Positions 1-10,941 of a stretch of DNA of 64,000 nt are shown here, one piece after another. Position numbers and translations under genes: made by a program. This DNA comes from Gongronella butleri (Eukaryota > Mucoromycota > Mucoromycetes > Mucorales > Cunninghamellaceae), in NCBI GenBank assembly GCA_025201375.1, contig JAIWZP010000026.1:372001-436000 (forward strand), written 5' to 3'. Positions within the stretch are counted from its first letter, which is position 1. Every line of letters begins with the position of its first letter. Under the pieces are notes generated by a model, which was given only the letters and a program-made list of their open reading frames with translations, did not search any database and was not told where the DNA came from.

Positions 1-687
1 GCGCTGTTAGCACGGGCACTGGAAGGCGGCCGTCATTAAAAAGGGTGCTTACTCTGCTTGTCCACGTCGCCATCAGAGTCGTCTCTTCGCCGCCTTCGCT
101 TCAATGTCTCCAATGCACTTTTAAGTAAAAAAAAAAAAATGAGTATGCCTTTCGACGCGCGACTGGACGCGTTGTTTCTTACGCCTGTCGATCTGATTTC
201 GGGGTCGACGCGTGCGACACGTCAAACACATCTTCTAAATCAGCCCAAAAAAACGCGTCAATATCGCTGTTTTGCCGCCGCTATGCCGTTTCAGCTAATT
301 TACCTGGTTCTTGCTTGGTGCGCACCTTGTCCAAAGGCGACGCGGATGCGCCCTTCTTGGAACCAACTAATAAAAACAAGAATTGAGATGAGAAATCGGG
401 TGCAACGCGCATGATTTTGCATGAAATGCGCGCGTACCGGCATCTTTGATCTTGACATTTTTCTCCAGATGGTTGTAGTCCTTTTTGAGCTCGGCGATTC
501 TGGTCTCTGAGAAGGGCAGCAAGCCCTCGAGGTCGTTTTTGATATTCAGGAGGTCGGTGGACTCGGGAATAGCGCCCAATTGGCTGGGCGATATGCTTGC
601 CGACGATCCATTCTTAAGCTGCCGGTAGTGTGCCGCCGTCAACGTCGACACGGGGATAGGCAGGCTGTATTGACGCGCAGAGTCCAT
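1..687 (-). CDS. Unrecognised coiled-coil protein, N-terminal part (gene continues past position 1)
   Basis: The start is the ATG at 687-685. Exons that join in phase are 687-438, 366-304, 234-183 and 117-53, each flanked by GT...AG. About 143 residues are visible. A Ser/Pro-rich start is followed by a charged helix (around residues 45-80, with LLPFSETRIAELKKDY) and then a basic, Ser-rich linker ending in KRRRRDDSDGD. The arrangement (helical acidic/basic segment then nuclear-type linker) resembles subunits of chromatin complexes such as ADA3 or SGF29, but no diagnostic domain lies inside the window, so I assign no function. A further exon might begin at 18, which would need a 34-nt intron and is doubtful. 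It is transcribed divergently from CGR1. Confidence 0.6.
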
Positions 688-1067
688 AGGTCGATGAGGG
701 TGAGAGGAAAAAAGACAGAGGCAAACTCGTGAAAACAGGCCACTGGAGGGTAAACAAGCAACGCTTGGGGGGGACTAAAATCGAAACCGAGAGAAACGAA
801 ACGGAAAGCTTTAAAGCAAAAGAGGGGTGTTGGTGCAAAAGGAAAAAGAGACAAAAAAAGAGAGTCCAGTAATAGGAATCTGGCTATGGGAGAGCAAGTT
901 CAAGCAAAAAAGCACGGATGTGAAAAGCAAAAGGGAAAAAAGCAGCAAGAACAAGGAAACGAGCCCTTTTAAAATGAGAGACGGAGATCAGCCCAAATGA
1001 AAGGGCGAAAAAAATTTGCTTGATGTCTCCATTTTCTTCCTCTTTCCTCCTTTATTTCTGATCTCTT
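688..1067. promoter_or_regulatory. Divergent promoter region between the coiled-coil gene and CGR1
   Basis: 380 bp separate the two opposite start codons. The stretch is A-rich on the plus strand (pyrimidine-rich on the minus strand) and ends in a CT-rich leader just before the CGR1 ATG. No clear TATA box or known operator was seen. Confidence 0.4.
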
Positions 1068-1641
1068 ATGCCTGCGACTGCTTTGGAAAAGGAAAAGATA
1101 CCCGTCGGTGGCACTGTCGAGAAGATCACCAGCCGCGTGTCAGGTAAAGAGCTTGCAGGATCGCCAAACACAGCGTTCTGATCGCCCAATTCCTCATTTT
1201 TTTATATGATAGGCAAGGCTTGGAAGGTGCAAAAGACCGCCACTGTGCGTACGCAGCAGCCCAAGGCCTTGCGCCGCTCCTGGGAGAAGCGCACACAAGA
1301 GCGTCAAAAGCTCGAGACCGTCAAGGCGCTGCAAAAGCAGCTAAAGGACGAACGCCAGGCTGAAAAAGACGTAAGATGCTCATTTTAGCGTGGAAGATGG
1401 CCCCAGATGACTGATTTGTCCCTCTTTTTATTAGCGAAAGAAGGAGATCAACAATGAGCGAAGGCGCATTGAGGAAGAAAAGGCTCGCCAAGAAGCATTG
1501 GCCGCCAAAGTAAGTGGAAAAGACAAGAGAGAAAGCGAAAAAGTGGCGCAGGGGTGCTCATTTTTATTTTTGCAGATGTCCAAGAAGCGATTGGAACGCA
1601 TGCGACGAAAGGAGAAGCGCAAGAAGGCCAAGGTGGCATAA
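1068..1641 (+). CDS. CGR1: CGR1-family rRNA-processing protein
   Basis: Four exons join in frame: 1068-1143, 1213-1370, 1435-1509 and 1576-1641, giving 124 residues. The protein is small and extremely basic. It has the CGR1 family signature GKAWKVQKTATVRT near residue 26, then a long Lys/Arg/Glu helix, and ends in a nucleolar-type tail MSKKRLERMRRKEKRKKAK. CGR1 proteins are fungal nucleolar factors needed for processing pre-rRNA of the 60S subunit. Length and architecture fit the family (about 110-130 aa). The start was chosen because it is the first ATG after a CT-rich leader and because the family's short variable N-terminus precedes the conserved GK.W motif. Introns are 64-69 nt. Confidence 0.9.
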
Positions 1642-2687
1642 TCATGGTTGTATACTTAGCATTGTCCAGCATTTAAAATATAAAAAACTCAAACTTTGCA
1701 TCTTTGATCATCCTTTTCTTTACTTGTCGATCGTCCGCTCTCCCTGCTCCCCCCACCCCGCACTCTTTTCATGAAAAAGGCGAAACGTCGCGGGGAGGGA
1801 GGGTGCGCACAAAGGGGCCCACCTCCTCGTGTACCTAGTGTCCAAAATTAAGGAGGTTGGCTTACTTTTTTTTTTTATCATCCTCATTGGCGTGTCCGGA
1901 CGGGCCAAAGAGGACCAATTGGGAACCTCGATTGCCAAATTGTGTATCTTGAGCGTGCAGTATGCTATTGCGTAGCCGTCATGGTCTGTTTTGACCATAA
2001 TTTCCCTTTGGGAGAAGCTCGGAACGCCCCAATTTGCGATCATGGTAATTGGAGATGGCAACAAGCGACGGCACTGCGGGCGTCAGGGCCCTTTTTTCGT
2101 GTGACGATACCAGGTTTGCAAGAGAGAAAGGCGCGCAGGATGGGCAAAAGGATGGACCTGCTTGTATTTCCAGGCGATCTTTACATGTAGCCATGCTACA
2201 CGCACGACGTTGAATGAAAAAGACACTCACCTGCAGCAGCCAGGCTCTCGTTCTTTTCTTTTTTTTTTTCTCAGGAGTCGGCTTGCTAGTCATTGTGAAA
2301 ATCATGCAGCTTTTTTTTTTTTTTTTCACGTCCGCCAAGAGAGGGCCATCATGCAGGAGTCTTTTTTCGCCATTTGCCACCGCGTCACCCCTCCCCTTTC
2401 ACTATGCAAACTGCAAAAACTTACCTTTTTGTTTCATATGAACGAGCGGTGTCGTTGCTTGGTACAAAAAATCCGCATTTCCCTTTTTTGACCACGACAT
2501 ATTCAGCCAGACGCACACTTTTTGACCCCTCGCCGCACTCCTCCTCCTCCCCCGCCTCCCCCCTCCCTCTCCGCCCCTCACTCTCTCTTGTTCTCGAGCA
2601 TTACCGTCGCCCGCATTAAAGCATGTCATTTTGCTTTTTTTTTTTTTTTTTTGCTTTTGTTTTTTTTTTTCTTTCCTTCCCTCTCTT

Positions 2688-2719
<32 letters not shown>

Positions 2720-2939
2720 CCACTCTTTTTTTTATCTGCTTGCTCGCTTGCACCTCTCAAAAGACAATCGTGTCCAATTGATCAAGCCCCAACCGCAGCA
2801 CACACACCCATTCTTTTTTTTTCTCGTTTGCTCGCTCATCTGTCTTTCTTTTTTTTTCCTTTTTTTCATCTTGCTTCCCTATCCCCCACACTTTTCCCCA
2901 CGTTCCCCTCATTTTGTAAAAGTGACATTGATACAGATC
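1642..2939. other. Intergenic region with long T- and CT-rich leader
   Basis: No gene is supported here. The last 300 bases before the bHLH start are almost pure T and CT runs (2636-2720 and 2814-2880), typical of a fungal pyrimidine-rich promoter or 5' leader. The open frames crossing it are low-complexity Phe/Ser/Leu strings. Confidence 0.5.
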
Positions 2940-4418
2940 ATGACCACCGATCAAGCGCAATTGTTTCAAAATTATGATGTCAATTACATGATCAAGTTGG
3001 AAGCCGTCGACACGGCTTTCCAAGGTAAAATTCACGCCATGACGTGATCGCCAGTCCTCTTAATTTTTTTTTCATGTAGATGCAAGCATGACGCCAAATC
3101 AACACGCGCCTCCGCAAACCATGGAATACCAAGATCACGCGTTTTTCTTTGCCCAAACGTCCAATTGCCCCGCACCGCACGCAGCAAACGTGATGCCATG
3201 CACGCCGGCGGCATCGGGCAACGCGCCGCCACCCACGATGACCATGTATCAATCGACAAACATGATGCCCACCACGCCAACAACGCCAAACACCACCACC
3301 AGCTTCTCATCTGCGACGCATGCCGCCGCAGGTGGGTACAACAGCACCGTGTCGCCTTGCTCATCATCGTCGGCAGACACAATGGCACCATCGCCCGTCA
3401 CCCTGCCCTTTTCGCCCATGCCCACATTTGATTCCCCGCCACGCCCCATCATGACCACCTCCGCATCCGCGCCAACCACCATGATGTCCATGACACCCGT
3501 CTCCTCGTCCGCCAACATGTCACCTTCACACCAACACCTTGCAAATGACATGGACCGTTCCATTGGGTAAGGAAAAAGCGCAAAAAAAAAAAAAAAAGAA
3601 ATGAATCGTACGTTCAGGAATGGGATCAAAAACGGGACCCAGAACCATGTCAACAATTGCTTTTTGCATGTTTGTCGTGTCGTCGTCACTCTCACGTGCA
3701 ACGTGATCCTCATCCTTGGGTCCAATTTCTCCTCACTCATCGTCCGCCATCCTCCTATTTTTCATTTTCCATAGCCATTACGCTAATCCAGCCGTCAACT
3801 CGGAGCTCAAGCGCCAAATCCATATTCAGTCCGAGCAGAAACGACGCGCCCAAATCAAAGGTAACACAAGTTGACAGATGCATCATGGGGAAGGGGGAAA
3901 TTCAAGGAGAAAAAGGCGATTCACGCGCCCGTTCTTGCTTTTTTTGCGTGTGCATCCGCCAACCCAGACGGCTTTGAGGATCTGCGCAATGAGCTGCCCA
4001 GCTGCCTCAACAAGAAAATGAGCAAGGTCGCCTTACTGCATCGAAGTAAGCAGACACGCACAACACGTTTACAAAAAAAAAAAAAAAAAGAGAGAGAGAA
4101 AAAAATACACAAGCCTCCCACTCACCTCCTTTGATTCTTTCCCCTCCCCCTTTTGTCTTGCATTGATGCGTCTCCCATCGTAGCTGTGCAGCATATCCAA
4201 CATTTGAAAAGCACACAAGCAACCATCCTGAGTGAACTAGAGCGTCTCATGGTCGAAAATGAGCATTTGCGAAAGTAAGGCAAAACATATCTTCTGAATG
4301 ACCAATCCATAGCTCATCCCTGGCCGCCCAATTTCTTGCCTTCAGGTTCCAGCAGAGTGTTTTGCAAAAACAAAATGGCCCCACTGGAGCGCAGTACCAA
4401 GTCAATTCGACATTGTAA
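2940..4418 (+). CDS. bHLH-leucine zipper transcription factor, MLX/Mondo-like
   Basis: Six exons join in phase (2940-3024, 3080-3566, 3775-3860, 3968-4045, 4184-4274, 4346-4418), giving 299 residues. Residues ~30-190 are a Thr/Ser/Pro/Met-rich low-complexity region, likely an activation domain. The bHLH follows: basic region HIQSEQKRRAQIK with the His, Glu and Arg that read E-boxes, helix 1 GFEDLRNELP, a short loop, and helix 2 KVALLHRTVQHIQHL. It continues into a heptad segment (LSELERLMVENEHLRK) that can form a zipper. The 'H-I-x-x-E-Q-K-R-R' basic region with 'GF..L' is that of the MLX/MondoA/ChREBP group, dimerising sensors of sugar metabolism in animals. There is no Mondo glucose-sensing region, so it is MLX-sized. 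The protein should bind E-box DNA as a dimer; its metabolic role here is inference. Confidence 0.85.
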
Positions 4419-5248
4419 TTCGACCCATTGGTCTCGCACCTCCCCGATTCCCCCCTCGTCTACCATTTCCCTCGTCTCCACATGCCCATGATCTTCCTCT
4501 CACGCCCAGCCTTTCTCTTAAAACACATTCATGCTTCATGATCACACCACACCCCCCTATCATTCATTTTTTAGATTAAGTTGACAGGCACCCATTGTGT
4601 TTCCCCTCCCCCTTCCGAGCCTTGCCCCTTCCCCTCCATCGTGCATCCCCCTCATTCATTCATAGCCATTGCCTTTCTCCTTTATTTACGTCTATGTAGA
4701 TTACTGACCTGATTATGCATCCCACCTTGAACTATTTATTTACATTTCTTTTTTTTCCACCACGATAAAAAAAAAAACTTTTTTGTTTGAGTCTATCCAT
4801 TTTGGACCACGCGTTGCCCTGCCCTGCAACAGATTGCCCCTATTTTTTTTTTGGGGCAAGCCGCACAATTTTTTGGCTTTGTGCCTGCATCACACCGACC
4901 ACTCATAAAATCATGCCGCCTCCGTCGCCATAGGCGCCTTCATGCAGGCACTTTTTTTTTTTTTGCTGGCGCGAGGGAGCGAAAAAGACACGGAAAATCA
5001 AAACCTGGGCCATGTCATCTAGCCAGGGATTCATGCGCCCCGCGCCATGGCGGCGAAATGTGGGTAAAAAAAGGCAAATTTCACGCGATTACTCTATCTG
5101 TTGCCGAGAAACTCTGCCGTCTCCTGCTATTTGGCCCTAGCCATCGACTGCTTCAAAGTGTGGGTCGTTGGGACAAGTGCATCGCGCAATGCCAACAAAG
5201 GGGGTCAATTTTGAGGGAAATTAGCTAGTGATTTGCCGGCCAGCTGCT
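4419..5248. other. Intergenic region, nothing recognised
   Basis: Contains the 3' flank of the bHLH gene (pyrimidine-rich to about 4720) and AT-rich DNA with short homopolymers. No gene, RNA or element is supported. Confidence 0.4.
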
Positions 5249-5502
5249 ACAATGCCACTAAACGCGTTGTCTCAACATGGAAATGAATAGTCAAACCCCT
5301 CAAAAGAGACGCGAAATGCAGTCCTCGAAATCCATGGGGAGCCGCCAGCCGCAAATCGGCAAATCGGCCGCCACGAGCTCCAAAAAAAAAAAAAAAAAAA
5401 AATTGAAAAAACAGATTCCCAGAATTGCGCCAAACTTGAACGCAAGATGCATCGCGTGAAATAATCAAGGAAAACGCCAAGAAAGAACCTGCTCCATGCA
5501 GT
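5249..5502 (+). repeat. Dispersed repeat R1, copy A, left part
   Basis: Aligns base by base with 40150-40430 (same orientation) and with 26540-26790 (opposite orientation): for example the 'GCAAATCGGC' and 'GAGCTCCAAAA' blocks in the same order and spacing. It stops abruptly at CATGCAGT (5495-5502), where the hAT-like element begins, and resumes at 6699. Confidence 0.75.
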
Positions 5503-6698
5503 CAAATATGGTGCCCGGGTCGGATGAGCTGAAATGAAGACCTGAAATGCTGAGGAAATTCAGGTTCAGGTCACAAAGATTCTGCCTGAAATTCGACCGA
5601 AACCCGACCTGAAAAAAAACAAAAGACTGAAACCTGACCTGATTTATATTTTAATTCAGGCTCAAGGGCCTGAAATGTACGACCTGAAGGACCTAAACCT
5701 GAAAGCCCAACTTTTACGATAGAGCGTGCAGGTCGGCTTCAGCTTTCAGGTCAACTATTTCAGGTTCTCGGGCATCAGGTCATTTCAGCTCTATTCAGGT
5801 ACAAATTGTTTCAGGTCGTCGGTTTTCAGCTCAATTCAGGTGCTGGCTATTTCAGGTCGTCATTTTTCAGCTCAATTCAGGCGCTGGCTATTTCAGCTCG
5901 TCGGTTTTCAGCTCAATTCAGGTGCTGGCTATTTCAGGTTTTCAGGTCGTCGGTTTTCAGCTCATTTCAGGCGCGATTCATTTCAGGTCGTCGGTTTTCA
6001 GCTCATTTCAGGTGCGATTCATTTCAGGTTTGTCGGTTTTCAGGTCAATTCAGGTGCGATTCATTTCAGGTCGTCGGTTTTCAGGTCAATTCAGGTGCGA
6101 TTCATTTCAGGTCGTCGGTTTTCAGCTCATTTCAGGTGCGTTTCGTTTCAGGTCGTCGGTTTTCAGGTCAATTCAGGTGCTGAAATTGTGAAATGAGCTG
6201 AAAACCGACGACCTGAAACGAAACGCACCTGAAATGAGCTGAAAACCGACGACCTGAAATGAATCGCACCTGAAATGAGCTGAAAACCGACGAGCTGAAA
6301 TAGCCAGCACCTGAATTGAGCTGAAAACCGACGAGCTGAAATAGCCAGCGCCTGAATTGACCTGAAAACCAACGAGCTGAAATAGCCAGCGCCTGAATTG
6401 AGCTGAAAAATGACGACCTGAAACGACCTGAGAGCTGAACTGAACTGAAATAATAATGACCTGACAATTGAAGACTTGCTGAATTAATTCAGGCATCTCG
6501 GTCGATTTCAGGTCGGTTTCAGGTTGATTTTGTAATGTTCAGGTTGGACCTGAACTTTTCAGCTCATCAAAACGGCTATAAGGTGGTTGCCCGGGTTGCT
6601 TGATCGCGATTCAGGCTTGAACCTGAAACCTGAATCGTTATTTTTTCGACCTGAACTTTATGACCTGAAGCAAAATTTCCCTCGGGTCACCATGTCTG
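5503..6698. mobile_element. hAT-like non-autonomous element made of CTGAA-type inverted arrays
   Basis: A 1196-bp insertion flanked by the 8-bp direct repeat CATGCAGT (5495-5502 and 6699-6706). Its left end reads CAAATATGGTGCCCGGG and the inverted right end CAGACATGGTGACCCGAG, an imperfect terminal inverted repeat starting with CA as in hAT elements, whose target duplications are 8 bp. The inside has no transposase. It is built almost wholly from TTTCAGG/CCTGAAA words, first as scattered motifs (5520-5720, 6440-6670), then as two opposed tandem arrays. Two other copies of the host repeat (near 40404 and 26508) lack the insertion and show the site once (ATGCAGTGGTTCACG and its equivalent). A foldback element of the hAT type is the simplest reading. 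Confidence 0.75.
5796..6430. repeat. Head-to-head tandem array, about 41-bp units
   Basis: Left arm (to about 6183) repeats units containing TTTCAGGTCGTCGGTTTTCA with a period near 41 bp. The right arm (from about 6187) carries the same units reverse-complemented. The symmetry axis is around 6185. The arms could fold into a hairpin of about 240 bp or more. Variation among units lies mainly in the CAGCTC/CAGGTC and GCGATTCA/GCTGGCTA positions. The stop-free frames through it are an artefact of the repeat. Confidence 0.9.
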
Positions 6699-7285
6699 CA
6701 TGCAGTTGTTCACGAGCAATCCGCGATTTGCGATTTAAATTCAACAGCGAATTGCACGGGAAGAACGCGTCCATATATAGCGCCGCGCATACGCATCCAT
6801 TTAGCAAATCATGCTTCACGTGCACAAACTTGACTCGGAACAGACGCGTGAAATTCAACGCTTGCTCCGGGCTTTCGCACGTCCAACAAGTCGCCTCGCA
6901 AACGTGCAGAGCGCGTCAATTCTGCCTGGGATTTGTTTTTTGAAGAGATCATTAATGGCCACATATACAACAGCCCGTGCTCTTTCTTTTGAGCCGCGTT
7001 TCGAGGACCTGCGGCCAATCTTCGTCGAATTTGTTTGCTTTATGGCGAAAATACGAAGCGATTTATTTGCATTTTACACGAGAACCGTTCAATGGAACCC
7101 GGAGTTTTATGGCATTTTCATCGATACTGTAAATACGTGCATTCTACCGTGCGGTTGAATGTCGCGGCGATACAAGGACTTAATTTTCACCGGTTTAAAA
7201 TTCGTGACTGTACCCCTCCTGGGAAAATCGTGTTTTTTTCAATTCGACATGGGCGCCATCGAGTGCTCTCAGTTGCGCGAAACTT
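6699..7285 (+). repeat. Dispersed repeat R1, copy A, right part
   Basis: Continues the R1 alignment after the insertion: TTGTTCACGAGCAATCCGCG matches 40407 onward, and the segment around 7155-7265 (GGTTGAATG ... CATGGGCGCCATCGAG) matches 40822-40930. More diverged than copies B and C. It holds no intact coding sequence. Confidence 0.7.
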
Positions 7286-7529
7286 TGAGAAGATACCGGT
7301 ATGGGCATTTCGGCCTCTCTCTTTCCAGAACAAAAGTAAAAACTGGGGGTTGATCTGGCCGTTGACGAGAAAATCGTCATTTCCCCATAAATTCACAATT
7401 TTGACTCTGGCACCCTGTGGTGAAAGCCGTTCAAAGCTTCAAACATTGCAAAAAATTTCAACCTCGATGATGTTCTCGGCAACGGATTGGATACTGTATC
7501 GCTAGCGCTTTTAACGTGTCGAAGGCACT

Positions 7530-7866
7530 TGTTAAATCTCCATCAAATGAAACCAGTTTCACCGATGGATGGCTAAAACTCGCAGAGAAAGATCACTTTT
7601 TCATCAAAATCATCTTTGATCGCAACTTGCTCGATGATAACGGTCTAATAGACATGTGATTTTTATTTCAGTTTTACTATAAACAAACAGGGGGTCAAAG
7701 CATCTAATGGGATAACTTGCAGCCCGCTAGCTTGCGTTTGAACTTTTTGCATCGGCCATTTCGCCAGCCTGCAGTCAAGTCAGCGCACAAAAGTGTGCAA
7801 ATAAAAAAAATAAAAAAACTAAGAAAAAATAAAAATTCCATGCAATCCCACACGCGGCTAAAGTGC
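7530..7866 (+). repeat. Dispersed repeat R2, copy 1, left part
   Basis: Matches 62060-62390: shared blocks include GCAAAGCATCTAATGG and TTTTGCATCGG followed by CATTTC(G/A)CCAGC. Interrupted at about 7866 by the inverted-repeat unit carrying the Merlin transposase; R2 resumes near 12788. Confidence 0.65.
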
Positions 7867-8285
7867 CTTATACGCCTACCACCGATTTTTGGCCTTTACA
7901 ATTGCCTAATCGGGACGAGCTACTAATGAAAAATGTAGCTTTGATTCTGATTTTAGTTTTGACCAAGTTTCAGTCTCCTGTGATGTTGCATTCCTGAGAT
8001 ATTGTGATTTTGCCTAGTGCATGTCAAAGCCACATTTTGGCCTATTTCTCAGGAGCCACTGGAGATACAAAAATTTCACTTTGCATGTGCATTTGAATCA
8101 GAGTCAGGAGTATGCACAGCCATTTTTGGCCGGTTTTAAAATTTTCATCTTTTGCGGAATGTATGCATTGCTTGCCATCTAGAGGCCCTAGAGACTCCAG
8201 AAAACCGATTTTCTGACGTAATTGAGGTCATAGAATCTGATGGCGGTGTTTAAAATTTGAAATCACAAACGGTTTATGCGCAAAA
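7867..8285 (+). repeat. Left long terminal inverted repeat
   Basis: Reverse complement of 12366-12787 with very few differences: for example CCACTGGAGATAC here against CCACTGCAGATAC in the other arm. Includes CCTTATACGCCTACCACCGA at the outer end and AATCACAAACGGTTTATGC at the inner end. High identity compared with the eroded flanking repeats suggests recent movement or duplication. Confidence 0.85.
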
Positions 8286-9390
8286 TTCGCACTTTTTGTC
8301 ACTTCATGCACTTTGGCGCGAGCCAGCCTTGGTTCTCGCATATCAACGCGTCAGCAAGGCCAGCGACGCGTGTAACGCGGTGATGGACGCGCTTTAGTCC
8401 GTGGTGGGACCCATCGACGCGTCTATCCAAGAGGCCCTTGAGGGCCAGGCGCCCCATGTCATACTTCGTCATCACTACCATATGCTACCCGTTTCCTTGC
8501 TCGGTAGCTTCGCATCTTCTGCAGTGCAGTATTTAGACACTCCGTTTTTATTACTGTAAATCAAGAAGGCAGCAGAATTTGATGGTAATGTATTTTTACA
8601 TGGTTAGCCACAGAAATACGCAACAATACTGTACAGTATATTCAATGCATTTAAACCTCCTGTCAGGCGCACGCGCGCGTTTGCTGGACCTCGGGCGTCA
8701 CGACCGGGGACAATGCAGGCGCGGAAGCTGGCGTGGAGACATCGACCTCTATGCCTAGTTCGAGCAATTCCTCGTCAAGCGAGGAAAAGCTCTCACGGCG
8801 CTGTCGATGCCTTGGCGATGGGCTGTGGTGCATGATTCGGACAATGAGCTTTTATTGGGACAAGGAAAGGGACAGGGGACGGTGCGGCAAACAGGGGAAT
8901 GATCAGGTAAAGAAAAAGGGGGAAAAAAGGGGAAAGGGGAAGCGGGTGCTTAAATGGGCAGCCGATGATGGGGATTGCCCAGTCGGGCTTCCAAAAGTGT
9001 CAGCGGCGGAAGCTGGATGGGCAATTCCCAAAAAAAAAAGAAGGCGCGGCCAAAGGAGTGGGGCACGCGTGAGACAGAACAAGGCAAGGAAGGGCATTCA
9101 TGGGCGGTAAGCCACAAAGGGGCAGAGAGACAAGGCAAGGGCGGATGGTCATGGTGGCGTGAGGAGCGAGTGGGGTGAGGAAGCGAGCGATGCACGCAAA
9201 AGAAAAAAAAAAGGAAAAAGGGTCAAAAAGGCGTGGCACATGTCGGGGACGCGGGGCGGATCCTGACACCTCCTGCCCCTTGTCGTTTGGTTTTGTACTA
9301 ACTTTTTAATGACTGAAAATATAAGTGTACTGTATTACTGTATGCTAATAAAATATTGAATTAAGGATTTAGAAAAAATTAATAAATGCA
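8286..9390. other. Non-coding interior of the element with a G-quadruplex motif
   Basis: No gene recognised. 8860-9240 is purine-rich on the plus strand. Positions 8918-8946 contain four G runs (5, 4, 4 and 3 G) separated by 3-6 bases, which fits the G-quadruplex consensus. A Ser-rich open frame at 8733-9110 turns into Lys/Gly low-complexity and is not credible as a protein. Confidence 0.5.
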
Positions 9391-10941
9391 TTAAATATCG
9401 GCTGTGGGATCATAATCGGAATCATTTTCGCTGTTATTGTTTTCTTCTACTTCGTCTTCTTCAAAAATTTCACCCGCATCATCTGGATTGGCGACGTTTG
9501 ATTGGGATTGCAAGTCAACTCGCCTGTTTCCTTCCACATCCTCCTCGTCAAGCACGTAATCTCCATCAACATACGTGAACACAGAGCTCTTGATATCAAA
9601 AAGGTTTTCTTGATACCAAGTTTCTCGATCTGGCGCACCGACCTGGTCAAATTCTTCAGTGTCGGTGTTAAATCGGGCGACGTCGCTAAGACCATTCATA
9701 AATTCAAGGAACAGATCTTTTTTTTCTTGATGCTTGCGCCGCCAAATGAATTCAATCAGGCGCCATGGAACACCTGACTTTGTTCGATGGCGCGCTTGCA
9801 TATGTAGCTTGACGCCCGCCCAGGTGCCTATTAAAAGCGCAGTATACAGTAAGAAAAATTGTTTAAAATTACTTGAAAACGTCAATTTTTTTACCTTCAA
9901 TGGTGTTTGTGCAGACACCTTGCCGAGAACGGTAGCTATCCGAGTGGTTGACCCACTGGTGTTTGTAATCACCCAACTGGGAATGCCCTGATAGGCTGCC
10001 CAGCCGTCGGTCCAAATTAGCGATCCAGGTTTAACAAATCGCTCGATTATCGGTCGAATAGTCTCGGCGGTGCGATTTGGCACTGTAGTCAAAAAGATAC
10101 GACGATTTGTTGTAACCTCCACGCCGCCAATCACCCATACACCTTCCACACGGTGCCCACGATGGTACTTGCGCTTGCCAAATTTGGATTCGTCGATTTC
10201 GACGATAATGCGCGCAGGTTCGCCTTGGCGGTTCAGCCGAACTTGACCGTTGAGATTGCGGTGGTAGCCGCCTACGCAAAAATGATCGTTTTTACTTAAT
10301 ATAAGCGGTTTTTTTCCTTTTTTTCCTTTTTTTTTCTTTTTTTTACCAACTTCAAAATCTTCATCATCGAGCATTTCCTCCATCGCGTAAAGCATGGACA
10401 TGTGAACTGCGGCTATATTTTTTCTGCTCACGCCGAGTTGGCTGCAAATTGCAGCGACAGGTTCACGATGCATAATTTTGTACATGATGCGCACCGTGGA
10501 CTCCAAAGGCGACTTGAGGTTGTAAAAAATGGACCCAATTCGATAAGACATCGTGCTTGTGCATTTTGGGGCATTGGGGCAAGTCCTTTTTGGGACAATC
10601 CACTGAGCAATGCGATCTTCTTTGATAGAGCGACGGAGCTCCATGTTGCCGCCATGCCTTGGACACCTGAACAGGCCGCGCACCACCAGATTCTCAGGAT
10701 CACCACCATCATTTGCATCTTGGGCTTCATTTTCAATGTGCTCATTGGTATAAAAAATATCAAATTCGTGCGCAAGCCAGCTTGCTGCCGTTCGCTGGCT
10801 GTTGCCAAGATGATACTTCAATGTATCCTCTGTCATTGGTGCATCTGGGCTGCGACGACGATCAATACGGACCATGCTGAGAGGCGGTGGCGATGAACGA
10901 AGGCTCGGGACTTCAAAAACGTGAGATTTGCGCTGTGTCAT
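9391..10941 (-). pseudogene. Merlin-family (IS1016/ISXO2-type DDE) transposase, frameshifted
   Basis: Three exons on the minus strand: 10941-10347, 10272-9895 and 9827-9391, with introns of 74 and 67 nt (gtaaaa...tag). An N-terminal helix-turn-helix-like segment (VAAICSQLGVSRKNIAA) precedes the catalytic core: IVEIDESKFGKRKYHRG (first Asp), LIWTDGWAAYQG (second Asp) and VCTNTIEG (third acidic residue, just before intron 2). These are the hallmarks of eukaryotic Merlin transposases, related to bacterial IS1016/IS1595. The frame breaks between WAAYQGI and QLGDYKHQWVNH, at a C run (9979-9981 on the plus strand): a single missing base is needed to restore it. A Glu/Asp-rich tail ends the protein. 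The element is therefore probably inactive unless the shift is a sequencing error. The start was set at the first ATG. Confidence 0.88.

Noticed and set aside
5796..6430. CRISPR-like array of regular repeats
   Set aside because: Units are contiguous with no unique spacers, occur in both orientations, and the genome is eukaryotic.
5726..6496. Stop-free frames of up to 156 codons in several frames on both strands
   Set aside because: They are translations of the 41-bp inverted tandem array; the peptide repeats (FQVVGFQLISGA) mirror the DNA period and change frame from unit to unit.
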